Origin: an uncultured Lachnospiraceae bacterium
GTDB lineage: Bacteria; Bacillota_A; Clostridia; Lachnospirales; Lachnospiraceae
Direction of reading: 5' to 3'
NCBI GenBank assembly: GCA_902783205.1
Contig: CACZQE010000112.1
Span: 1-7,018 of the forward strand
DNA: 7,018 bases
Below, piece after piece: positions 1 through 6,080 of this stretch (positions within the stretch are counted from its first letter, which is position 1; every line of letters begins with the position of its first letter). The notes beneath the pieces are model-generated. The model did no database searches. It saw nothing but the letters and a program-made list of their open reading frames with translations, and was not told the origin of the DNA. Both the position numbers and the translations under genes were made by a program.

Positions 1-69
1 TCCGATTTTCAGGATCTCCCTGTTCATGCTGCTCTCATATTGTTTGTCTTCCGAAGTTTTCGCACTCAT
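1..69 (-). CDS. N-terminal fragment of the next gene in the CRISPR operon, probably an effector subunit
   Basis: The first 23 codons of a gene that runs off the left edge of the window. It starts with ATG at 69-67, preceded by GGAGAG at 80-75 with a 5-base spacer. The peptide begins MSAKTSEDKQYESS and continues MNREILKIG at the edge. The charged leader followed by a likely beta-strand (EILKIG) would suit the first strand of a RAMP (Cas7-like) domain after a short extension, but 23 residues cannot prove it. It lies 23 bases after the csx19-like stop and is clearly in the same transcription unit. A type III-D complex needs Cas7 backbone subunits and none is seen elsewhere in the window, so a Cas7 gene here is the natural inference. 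A later ATG (27-25, residue 15) is a possible alternative start. The reading frame is secure; the function is inferred from position only. Confidence 0.6.
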   Translation of the reverse strand, partial: MSAKTSEDKQYESSMNREILKIG

Positions 70-92
70 ATTTTCTCTCCGGGTTATGTTTT

Positions 93-494
93 TCAGCAGG
101 CAATCCTGTAATTTTTCAGTACAAGTGTATCATTCTCCGTGTACATGTAACGGTTGATGACCTTCAGACTTTTCGGAATCCCCGCCTTCCCCGAATATTC
201 GTTTTTGACGAGCACTTCTTCCTCATAGATCAGATTCGGATCCATAGTTTCTTCTTCCTGTCTGCTGAGGATCACTTCCACCCGGTCGCCTCTCGCCTCC
301 CGAAGAATCATCCTGTACTCTGTGTTCTCATCAAAGAGATGACATTCCTTCGGGGCCATTTCCTGATAGACTTCACATTCCGGAAAGACAAGACGGCCGT
401 TTTCAATGGCATAGGGTTCAAACACCAGAGCGTCCCGGAAATATGCAAGCAGGTATCCTTTCTGCGGTGCCATGTCAAGACGGATTCCAATCAT
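93..494 (-). CDS. csx19: Csx19-like type III-D CRISPR-associated protein
   Basis: A protein of 133 residues, soluble, without signal or membrane segment. What I see: a GYLLAYFRDALVF stretch at about residues 13-25, an acidic FDENTEYR motif at 54-61, a strand-rich middle, and a C-terminal segment with LKVINRYMY (110-118) and a closing LKNYRI. This order (opening LLAY strand pair, central LFxExxE-like segment, final VRNY-like strand) is how I remember the Csx19 family (TIGR03984), an uncharacterised partner found with Csx10 in subtype III-D. The match is from memory, and this copy looks shorter than typical members. The start is ATG at 494-492 with GGAG at 505-502 seven bases upstream. The gene overlaps the csx10-like 3' end by 20 bases, so translation is probably coupled. 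Position directly after the Csx10-like gene supports the call. Alternative: another small type III accessory such as the TIGR04423 family. Confidence 0.55.
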   Translation of the reverse strand: MIGIRLDMAPQKGYLLAYFRDALVFEPYAIENGRLVFPECEVYQEMAPKECHLFDENTEYRMILREARGDRVEVILSRQEEETMDPNLIYEEEVLVKNEYSGKAGIPKSLKVINRYMYTENDTLVLKNYRIAC

Positions 495-2262
495 TGTATT
501 TCTCCTTACTGTTTATGTTTCTGCATAGTCCCTCCCGGTACCATCCTTCTAAAATCTCCATATCGATTTCGGGATCGTATCTGTCACGAAGTATCGACAG
601 GATTTCCACAGGCACCCGGAATTCCTCTGCTTTTCCTCCTGCAGCATCAGCGGCATCGATCATACCGAGCGCCATGACATGGTATCTGAAGAGTGTCGTC
701 AGCCCTTCATGAACCCGGCGGGCGCTGAGATGCATACCCCGAAGGAGAGGCTCATAGTTTATATCGTAAATTCGGGGGACGACCTCTTTTGCAATCCGGT
801 AGTAGACCTCTGTCGCAGGCCAGGCCATGATTTCGCCGTATCCGTCCCGGGTATTTTCCCCGATAAATGTATGGAGAATAGAAGAAATATCTGCGGCCTT
901 TCCGTTTTTTGTCCGGATTCGCAGGACAGAACCCGCTTTCAGACAGCGGGTAACAGGACCGTCCCCCGGCCAGCCGAAGCAGTTTTTATAGTCATTATAC
1001 ACATTTGTATATCTGCCAACGATCTCAAATGCTCCGGGCATGCCTGTCACGTACTCGAGCTCCCGCAGAAAATCCTCAGGGCGGGTCCCCGGCATGCCTT
1101 CATCCGTGTAGAGAAGCGTATGAGACAGACAACTCACGTCAAAGCAGGTAGAAAGAACTTCCATGGGAAGCCGGCTCTCCCGCATATCGTCAAGAACGAT
1201 GTATGCCTGTCCGTAACCCTCCTCGCGAAGTGCGCCAAGGTGGAGGAATGGGTTTTTCTCAATCCAGGCTGCTGCTGCGCGAAGCTGTTCATCTGTTCCG
1301 TAAATTGTACCTTTAAACACCTGGCCTTCGGAAAGCGCATCGTACGGGACGCCGCTGCTGGAGATCACGCGTTTAACGACCGGCTTTACATACTGCATAC
1401 AGTGTTGATCAAAACGGTCTCCGAAGGCGCCGTCAAGACCCACATCCTGTTCTACTTTGTCCGGATCTTTTCCGGAAGCCAGCCGGTAACGGAGCTGTTC
1501 CTTATCAAGCTTTACGACAGACATACACATCGGTACGGGAAGAAGCCGGGCGCCCTTTCCCGAGATATAAGCGTTGGAAAAACGCATCTTGGGAAGACCT
1601 GCCTTTAAACAGCTGTCCGTCTGCCAGGCGAGAAGTGCCTCCCGCAGCTCGGAACCGGGAAGATACGGATAGGTCTTGTCCCCGTCGTCATACGGCGCAT
1701 CTATGGAGGTCGGTGCGAGAAGAACCAGGGAATAGTCCAAAGCACTGTAGTTAAGCAGTTCCGAAGTGGAGAAACTTTTCCGGCGGCTGTCAGGCAGTTC
1801 GCAGGCACGGCAGCTTATTTCTCCCGTGATTCCCTTTTCTCTGACCCCGGCGTGTGTCAGGTATTTCAAAAACCTGTCAACAGTCTCCAGTTCTTTGTCT
1901 TTAACGTGAAGCGGCGCATAGAAAACCTGTCCGCTTTTTAAAGAGCGCATATGGATTCCTGTCTCCGGGTCGAAATGTTCATTTGTAAAAAGATAGCGGA
2001 TCCGGTTCTTTCCGTTCGGAATACGGGAACAAATCTCTCCGGCCTGCCGGAGAAGATCTATATAGCCATCCGGCCGTGCAAAGCCAACTTCAATATGCTC
2101 CGGCAAAACAAAGGAAGGCACATCCCTCTTCAGAATCTCTATGAGAGGAAGATACGGGATTCCGAGCTCATCCGTCGGAACATCGCAGCGGTACTCCACT
2201 TCCTGATTAGAAAAAGTTTCAAAGGCAACTTCGCCCTTTAACTGTATCTGTATTCCTAACAT
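475..2262 (-). CDS. csx10: Multi-domain RAMP protein, Csx10-like (Cas5-type) subunit of a type III-D CRISPR complex
   Basis: A protein of 595 residues that appears to contain three RAMP-fold units. Unit 1 (about 1-155) has GIPYLPL at 34-40, the FDPETGIHMRSLKSGQVFY pattern (97-115) and a degenerate glycine loop REKGITGEI (141-149). Unit 2 (about 175-358) has YLPGSELREAL (200-210), RFSNAYI (227-233), LPVPM (241-245), GQVFKGTI (313-320) and the loop EEGYGQA (347-353). Unit 3 (about 372-480) has a GRYTNVYND stretch near 416-424, KAGSV (442-446) and the loop IGENTRDGYGE (467-477). A helix-rich tail of about 110 residues follows. Units 2 and 3 resemble Csx10 (TIGR02674), the Cas5-like subunit that holds the crRNA 5' end. 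Unit 1 may be an extra domain or part of a longer Csx10 variant. ATG at 2262-2260 has AGGAG five bases upstream and overlaps the cas10 stop by 7 bases. RAMP identity is firm; exact subunit role is less so. Confidence 0.75.
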   Translation of the reverse strand: MLGIQIQLKGEVAFETFSNQEVEYRCDVPTDELGIPYLPLIEILKRDVPSFVLPEHIEVGFARPDGYIDLLRQAGEICSRIPNGKNRIRYLFTNEHFDPETGIHMRSLKSGQVFYAPLHVKDKELETVDRFLKYLTHAGVREKGITGEISCRACELPDSRRKSFSTSELLNYSALDYSLVLLAPTSIDAPYDDGDKTYPYLPGSELREALLAWQTDSCLKAGLPKMRFSNAYISGKGARLLPVPMCMSVVKLDKEQLRYRLASGKDPDKVEQDVGLDGAFGDRFDQHCMQYVKPVVKRVISSSGVPYDALSEGQVFKGTIYGTDEQLRAAAAWIEKNPFLHLGALREEGYGQAYIVLDDMRESRLPMEVLSTCFDVSCLSHTLLYTDEGMPGTRPEDFLRELEYVTGMPGAFEIVGRYTNVYNDYKNCFGWPGDGPVTRCLKAGSVLRIRTKNGKAADISSILHTFIGENTRDGYGEIMAWPATEVYYRIAKEVVPRIYDINYEPLLRGMHLSARRVHEGLTTLFRYHVMALGMIDAADAAGGKAEEFRVPVEILSILRDRYDPEIDMEILEGWYREGLCRNINSKEKYNDWNPS

Positions 2263-3845
2263 GATTTCTCCTCATCTTCACCCACAGTCATGTAATCCAA
2301 ATCCACAAAATCGTCCGGGATAAAGTCCAGCAGTTCCGCTGCGTCAAACCAGGTTGCATGAGACTGTTTTTCACTATCCTTATACAGAGGACTTCCGAGT
2401 AAAGCCTTCAAATCCTTTCCCTTACTCTTCATTTGGGCAAGAAAAGCTTTAAAATTCTCTTTTCCAAGCAAATAGGACTGACGGAGCATCATATTCTGAA
2501 CAGGTTCAAGTTTCAGCGTCTTCATCACCCGAATGTGATCCAGCAGCTTCCTGACAGATATTTCCCGGCCATATGCTTCAGGATCCAGACAATAGGGCCT
2601 CATCAGAAGCGAGATTCCCTCCGTTGTAATATAGGATTGTTCCCGCAGCATCTCGAGATTCTGGAAATTCGGATTATTCAGCATCTGGAAATCTATCCAG
2701 TTTCCTGCCAGACCGTTACGCAGATTACAGGTTTCCTTGGCAGCTTTCTTCGCGTTGCTGCAGCATTCCTCTGCCAGTGAGAAGGCAGGATGATAGGCAT
2801 TGTCCTCTGTAACAAATGCGACACCTCCGCAAATATACAGGGGCACCTCTATCGTATCCGTTTTCCAGACGTATTCACCCTTCAGGTTGGCATAGAAAAA
2901 GCGGAAAAAAGGAAACACCCAGCTTGCGTTGCAGACACAGTTGATATCATCACCGGCTACATGAACGATCAGAAATTCCTTCTCAAATCCGTCATTCTTT
3001 CCGGTGACGCGGTGATAATAGTCTTCCAGATCTTTCATTGTGCGGGACATGATTCTGCTCATTGTAGCCTTCAGCCCCTGACCGATGGCCCGCCGTGTAC
3101 GGATTCCGTCCTCATAATCCACTGATTCCTGAAGGATGCGGCCAATCGTAATCCCAATGTTATTTCCGTCAGCGTGAATGACAGCCCGATAGTTCTTCCC
3201 GTCGTAACCGGGACTTGTATGGATATCCTGCATGGTAACCGGGTTTTCTCTGAGCCGCGCCTCCTGTCTCCGCAAACGGGAGGACATGGAGACCGGATCC
3301 CCGAATATCGGATCATAGCCAACGACCGGCTCTCCGGTCATATGTTCACGGATACATACAGGAAGGGTCCCCAGGGGCTCCAGTGTGTCGGAAGCCGCTT
3401 TTGCGGCATTCAGTTTCCTGTACAGATTAAAAATATCGTTCCCGAAATAATCCGTTTTCTCCACAGCCGCCGCGGAGACATTGAGCGTACGTCCATGTTC
3501 CAGATAATATCTGGAAATACTGCGAATGATTTTCTGAGCCAGCGCACCCGTCCTCACGATGAAGATTGCGTTGCCGGCCTGGCAGGTGATCAGCTGAAAC
3601 TGCACAGATGGGTTCCGGAAATAAGGGAGTTCTCCCTCCGGATCCAGAGAGAAATCAAATTGATCATCCGGCACCGGCGGATCCACTGTCCTCAAAGCAT
3701 GAAGGATTGCGTCGTCAAGAATATGGATCATCAGATCGCTGGCTCCGACAGTGTCCAGCATCGTGTTGGAGCGGAACATATAACGCTGGATCTGTCTGGT
3801 ATCAACATGACAGAGGACTTCGCGGTTCATCAGTTCTTTATCCAA
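2256..3845 (-). CDS. cas10: Cas10 large subunit of type III CRISPR effector, HD-less, AGDD variant
   Basis: A protein of 529 residues. It begins directly with a Cas10 Palm1-like segment (DTRQIQRYMF, then GASDL at 34-38), so there is no N-terminal HD nuclease domain. Palm2 shows HADGNNIG (224-231), corresponding to the metal-binding DxD/NxxG strand, and VAGDD (296-300), corresponding to the GGDD cyclase motif with the first Gly replaced by Ala. D226, D299 and D300 are the likely metal ligands. Residues from about 430 on are helical, fitting the C-terminal D4 domain. I see no zinc-ribbon CXXC pairs. Role: on target RNA binding, Cas10 Palm domains convert ATP to cyclic oligoadenylates in the cytoplasm. 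Lack of HD is usual in subtype III-D. I chose the TTG start at 3845 because AGGAGG lies six bases upstream; the ATG at 3830-3828 (residue 6) has a weaker site. It overlaps the preceding stop by 8 bases. Confidence 0.9.
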   Translation of the reverse strand: MDKELMNREVLCHVDTRQIQRYMFRSNTMLDTVGASDLMIHILDDAILHALRTVDPPVPDDQFDFSLDPEGELPYFRNPSVQFQLITCQAGNAIFIVRTGALAQKIIRSISRYYLEHGRTLNVSAAAVEKTDYFGNDIFNLYRKLNAAKAASDTLEPLGTLPVCIREHMTGEPVVGYDPIFGDPVSMSSRLRRQEARLRENPVTMQDIHTSPGYDGKNYRAVIHADGNNIGITIGRILQESVDYEDGIRTRRAIGQGLKATMSRIMSRTMKDLEDYYHRVTGKNDGFEKEFLIVHVAGDDINCVCNASWVFPFFRFFYANLKGEYVWKTDTIEVPLYICGGVAFVTEDNAYHPAFSLAEECCSNAKKAAKETCNLRNGLAGNWIDFQMLNNPNFQNLEMLREQSYITTEGISLLMRPYCLDPEAYGREISVRKLLDHIRVMKTLKLEPVQNMMLRQSYLLGKENFKAFLAQMKSKGKDLKALLGSPLYKDSEKQSHATWFDAAELLDFIPDDFVDLDYMTVGEDEEKSC

Positions 3846-4233
3846 ATGCTACCTCCTCGCTCTGAAAACGTGCGTAAGGCCGAAACCCTTCAAAGAAAAA
3901 CATGCTCTTCTTTTCGTTGCTTCCGTCCGGATTCTTCACTTCGACTGTGTTTCTCTCGGAACAGGAGCAGATGACGTTCACGCCATCCGCAAGCAGTTTG
4001 TCGACCAGCATGAACAAAAAGGTAAATTCTCCCGCCGCCAGCACAGCATCTGCCTGAAACGCTTCGATTCTGGCGGCATAATCCTCAACCTCTCTGCGGA
4101 GGTCATGAATACTCCATGAGGGGGAGACAGAGGGGAAGGGCAAATCCACAATCTCCCCATACAGTTCTCCCGCCGCTTTCATCAACGGCTCGTTCCAGAT
4201 TTCACTGGGATGATTGGTACAATTCAGCAACAT
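3838..4233 (-). CDS. Small type III CRISPR accessory protein with an apparent alpha/beta fold, possible CARF or ring-nuclease relative
   Basis: A protein of 131 residues, no signal peptide or membrane segment. It opens with a hydrophobic strand ending in a polar motif (MLLNCTNHPS), then EIVDLPFPSVSP (27-38), a helix, DAVLAAGEFTFLFMLVDKLL (62-81) and the strand NVICSCSERN (85-94), and ends in an FxFEGFRPYARF-like strand. This beta-alpha alternation with a small polar motif after strand 1 and a (T/S)SER-like motif after a later strand is typical of Rossmann-like nucleotide-binding folds. I recall related NHPS...GEFT...SER proteins in type III CRISPR neighbourhoods. The small families Csx15, Csx16 and Csx20, predicted relatives of ring nucleases, have a comparable size and strand-1 motif, but I cannot place this protein in one of them. 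ATG at 4233-4231 has an upstream AGAGGA. The gene is translationally coupled to cas10. A role in binding or degrading cyclic oligoadenylate is inference. Confidence 0.6.
   Translation of the reverse strand: MLLNCTNHPSEIWNEPLMKAAGELYGEIVDLPFPSVSPSWSIHDLRREVEDYAARIEAFQADAVLAAGEFTFLFMLVDKLLADGVNVICSCSERNTVEVKNPDGSNEKKSMFFFEGFRPYARFQSEEVAFG
3852..3857 (-). promoter_or_regulatory. Ribosome binding site fixing the TTG start of cas10
   Basis: AGGAGG on the minus strand, six bases before TTG at 3845-3843. It lies inside the last codons of the preceding accessory gene (the Glu-Glu-Val segment), so ribosomes ending that gene stop within reach of the cas10 start. This is the reason for preferring TTG over the ATG five codons later. 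Confidence 0.7.
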
Positions 4234-4257
4234 TGCATTTCCTCTCTTTCCGGCTAT

Positions 4258-4722
4258 TCAGTGTGTTCGTATGTCGGCCTCGGAAGTAAATCCATACCTT
4301 CCGATAGTCTCACCGAGCTTTACATAGCTTCCCACGGGGATGCTTTTCTTGCCTGTCATTCGGCTGGAATAAGCGATCAGCCCGGCATTATCAAGATGAA
4401 TCAAACCATCCTCGCCCATGTATTCCTCAGAAATGTCGATTCCGACTACCTCACCTAAAAACATATGATGACTGCCAAGAGCCAGGATATCCCTGACCTT
4501 ACATTCAATATTCAGGGGACTTTCCATTATGATAGGGGCATAGTCCAGATGAGAGGCTTTTCCTCTGGTAAGGCCGGTTAAAGCCCATTTGTCCGGACAG
4601 TCTGCCGCGGATATTATGCCGCACTGATCCGACGCTGCAGCCAGATCTTCTGTGCCGGAACTGACCAGAAGTACCGGAACCGGATATAATAACGTATTGG
4701 GTTTGAATTCAATTTTTTTCAT
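4258..4722 (-). CDS. Flavin-reductase-like (FMN-binding split barrel) protein with an apparent internal deletion
   Basis: A protein of 154 residues. It opens with FKPNTLLYPVPVLLV (6-20) and contains APIIMESPLNIECKV (62-76), GSHHMFLGEVVGIDI (83-97) and DNAGLIAYSS (111-120), all hallmarks of the Clostridia flavin reductase family that binds FMN in a split barrel. Family members are usually about 185-200 residues. Here residue 22 of strand 1 runs straight into TEDLAAASDQCG (24-35), which in relatives follows a stretch of about 45 residues carrying the SDPP...SVR FMN-phosphate-contact region. The frame is intact across the join, near position 4655. The remaining protein may be unable to bind FMN normally, or could be a decaying gene. 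I chose ATG at 4722-4720 because it matches the family N-terminus and has GAGG nine bases upstream; an earlier in-frame ATG at 4752 would add ten atypical residues. Confidence 0.7.
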   Translation of the reverse strand: MKKIEFKPNTLLYPVPVLLVSSGTEDLAAASDQCGIISAADCPDKWALTGLTRGKASHLDYAPIIMESPLNIECKVRDILALGSHHMFLGEVVGIDISEEYMGEDGLIHLDNAGLIAYSSRMTGKKSIPVGSYVKLGETIGRYGFTSEADIRTH

Positions 4723-4731
4723 AAACATATT

Positions 4732-4735
4732 CCTC
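4732..4735 (-). promoter_or_regulatory. Ribosome binding site deciding the flavin-reductase-like start
   Basis: GAGG on the minus strand, nine bases before ATG at 4722-4720. The earlier in-frame ATG at 4752-4750 has no comparable purine-rich site, which favours the shorter protein. Confidence 0.5.
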
Positions 4736-4764
4736 ATTTTTGTATTTTTCATGCTTATAAAATA

Positions 4765-5232
4765 TCATATATTGTATCTACTCATAAAATAGAATTCCAT
4801 TTCTACACCGTTGTTTTCAAGGATCAGCTTGTCCTTTGATTTCTTATAATGCATTTCCAGTCTGGAATCATTATCTGTAGTCTTCCAGCCGTCATCAGGT
4901 AAGCTTTCATAAAAATCTTTAGCAATCTCTATGACTATCGTATCCTTATCCAAACTGATTATCTTGCCTTCTACGCCGGGTTCTCCGGCTTCATCATCAA
5001 AAATCGCAAGATATGGCACTCTGGGACTTTTATCATCCATGATCATCCCGCCTTTACTGTGAATAGTGAGAATCATCCAGGAAAGATCTTCATCCGTTGG
5101 CCTGTATTCTCCCTCAAGTTTCGCCAACTGCCTTTTATTGATTTGAGGGGATTTCATATTTGATACAACTAAATACAGAACTACCGCCATTACTGCTATG
5201 ATTGATATTATAAGAATCTTTTTGTTTTTCAT
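4765..5232 (-). CDS. Membrane-anchored hypothetical protein
   Basis: I do not recognise this protein of 155 residues. It starts with a lysine-rich tip (MKNKK) and one hydrophobic helix at about 5-24, followed by roughly 130 mainly polar residues with many short alternating hydrophobic strands (for example IISLDKDTIVIEIAKDF, 91-107, and KLILENNGVEMEFYF, 135-149). This looks like a beta-rich domain outside the membrane, held by an uncleaved N-terminal anchor; there is no lipobox. It has no cysteine, so it is not itself a thiol or Fe-S redox protein. ATG at 5232-5230 follows the NapH-like stop by 3 bases, with GAGG eight bases upstream of the start. Its place between the electron-transfer genes and the flavin-reductase-like gene suggests co-expression. 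Base composition is visibly more AT-rich than in the CRISPR genes. Confidence 0.75.
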   Translation of the reverse strand: MKNKKILIISIIAVMAVVLYLVVSNMKSPQINKRQLAKLEGEYRPTDEDLSWMILTIHSKGGMIMDDKSPRVPYLAIFDDEAGEPGVEGKIISLDKDTIVIEIAKDFYESLPDDGWKTTDNDSRLEMHYKKSKDKLILENNGVEMEFYFMSRYNI

Positions 5233-5235
5233 AAT

Positions 5236-6075
5236 CTAAACCTCATTTTTGAAATGAATTGCCCCTTTATGACAGACAGAGATGCATTTTCCGCAGCGAA
5301 TACATTCCATGGAATTCGGACTTGCACAAGGGTCGACATCCATAGGGCATATTGAACTGCATTTTCCACAGTTTACACAGGAGTCCCGGTCAATTTCCAG
5401 TTGAATAAAACTGATTTTATTGAACAGCCCGTAAAATGCTCCGAGAGGACACAGTATTTTACAGAAGAATCTGGCTGTCATCAGACAGCCGATGATAGTG
5501 AGAAGGGCAATGAAGACTTTGAATCCCATCACTCCCCCTGCCAGCTTTCTGAGACTGGGGCTGACCAGTAAGAGGGGGATGCCGCCCTCTATGGTTCCCA
5601 CCGGACATATATATTCGCAAAAATAGGGATTGCCCATTCCCGCAGTGTTGACAATCACTACCGGCAGTATCAATACCACAATGAACAGCATGCCATACTT
5701 TATATACTTAATCCGGTCCGGCAGCTTCCTTTTGAACTTTGGAAAGGGAATCTTATAAATAAGCTCCTGAATCAGGCCAAAAGGGCAGAAAAATCCGCAT
5801 ATCGCTCTGCCGAACAGAATCCCGAAGGCGCATAAAGTGCCCACTACATAGAAACTCCATTTAAAATCAATTGATCCGTTTACCGCCTGCATTGCCCCTA
5901 TAGGGCATGCAAACCGGGCTGCCGGACAGGAATAGCAATTGATGCCGGGACAGCAGAACCGCTTCCAGGGACCCTTATAAATATTGCCGGACCCCATCTT
6001 GCTTACATAGGGGTTGCAAAAGGCAAATGCCATGAACTGAATGATTTTCCTTTTCAACGAAATTTTTGTTTTCAT
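5236..6075 (-). CDS. NapH/CcoG-like polytopic membrane 4Fe-4S protein
   Basis: A protein of 279 residues that should pass electrons across or along the membrane. It has several hydrophobic helices (about 73-92, 127-146, 184-203), three CX3CP motifs at 93-97, 153-157 and 205-209, and additional cysteines at 41, 42, 47, 50 and 57. The cytoplasmic C-terminus carries two classical ferredoxin motifs, CxxCxxCxxxCP at 233-244 and CxxCxxCxxxC at 258-268, for two 4Fe-4S clusters. This is the layout of NapH/YccM-type proteins, which take electrons from quinol or ferredoxin-like donors. With the thioredoxin-like lipoprotein and the CXXC mini-protein encoded just upstream, it probably feeds reducing equivalents to an outside thiol or other acceptor; the acceptor is unknown. 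I chose ATG at 6075-6073, five bases after the preceding stop; a GTG at 6102 would overlap that gene by 22 bases without a good binding site. Confidence 0.85.
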   Translation of the reverse strand: MKTKISLKRKIIQFMAFAFCNPYVSKMGSGNIYKGPWKRFCCPGINCYSCPAARFACPIGAMQAVNGSIDFKWSFYVVGTLCAFGILFGRAICGFFCPFGLIQELIYKIPFPKFKRKLPDRIKYIKYGMLFIVVLILPVVIVNTAGMGNPYFCEYICPVGTIEGGIPLLLVSPSLRKLAGGVMGFKVFIALLTIIGCLMTARFFCKILCPLGAFYGLFNKISFIQLEIDRDSCVNCGKCSSICPMDVDPCASPNSMECIRCGKCISVCHKGAIHFKNEV

Positions 6076-6080
6076 GACTT

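Noticed and set aside
679..1608. Long open frame on the plus strand (309 codons)
   Set aside because: It lies opposite the csx10-like gene, lacks a convincing ribosome binding site and gives a protein without recognisable motifs. The minus-strand frame has clear RAMP signatures.
2256..3845. Minimal CRISPR polymerase (mCpol, Panoptes-type) instead of Cas10
   Set aside because: The protein is far larger than a minimal polymerase, has both Palm1-like and Palm2 segments and a helical C-terminus, and sits beside RAMP genes. That fits a full Cas10 without HD.
3174..3974. Long open frame on the plus strand (266 codons) spanning the cas10 5' end and the accessory gene
   Set aside because: It crosses the boundary of two well-supported minus-strand genes and its product resembles no family; it is an antisense shadow.
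4723..4800. Internal promoter before the flavin-reductase-like gene
   Set aside because: The stretch is AT-rich with TATATGATATTTTATAA-like sequence, but I could not find a -35 and -10 pair at acceptable spacing, so I do not list it as a feature.
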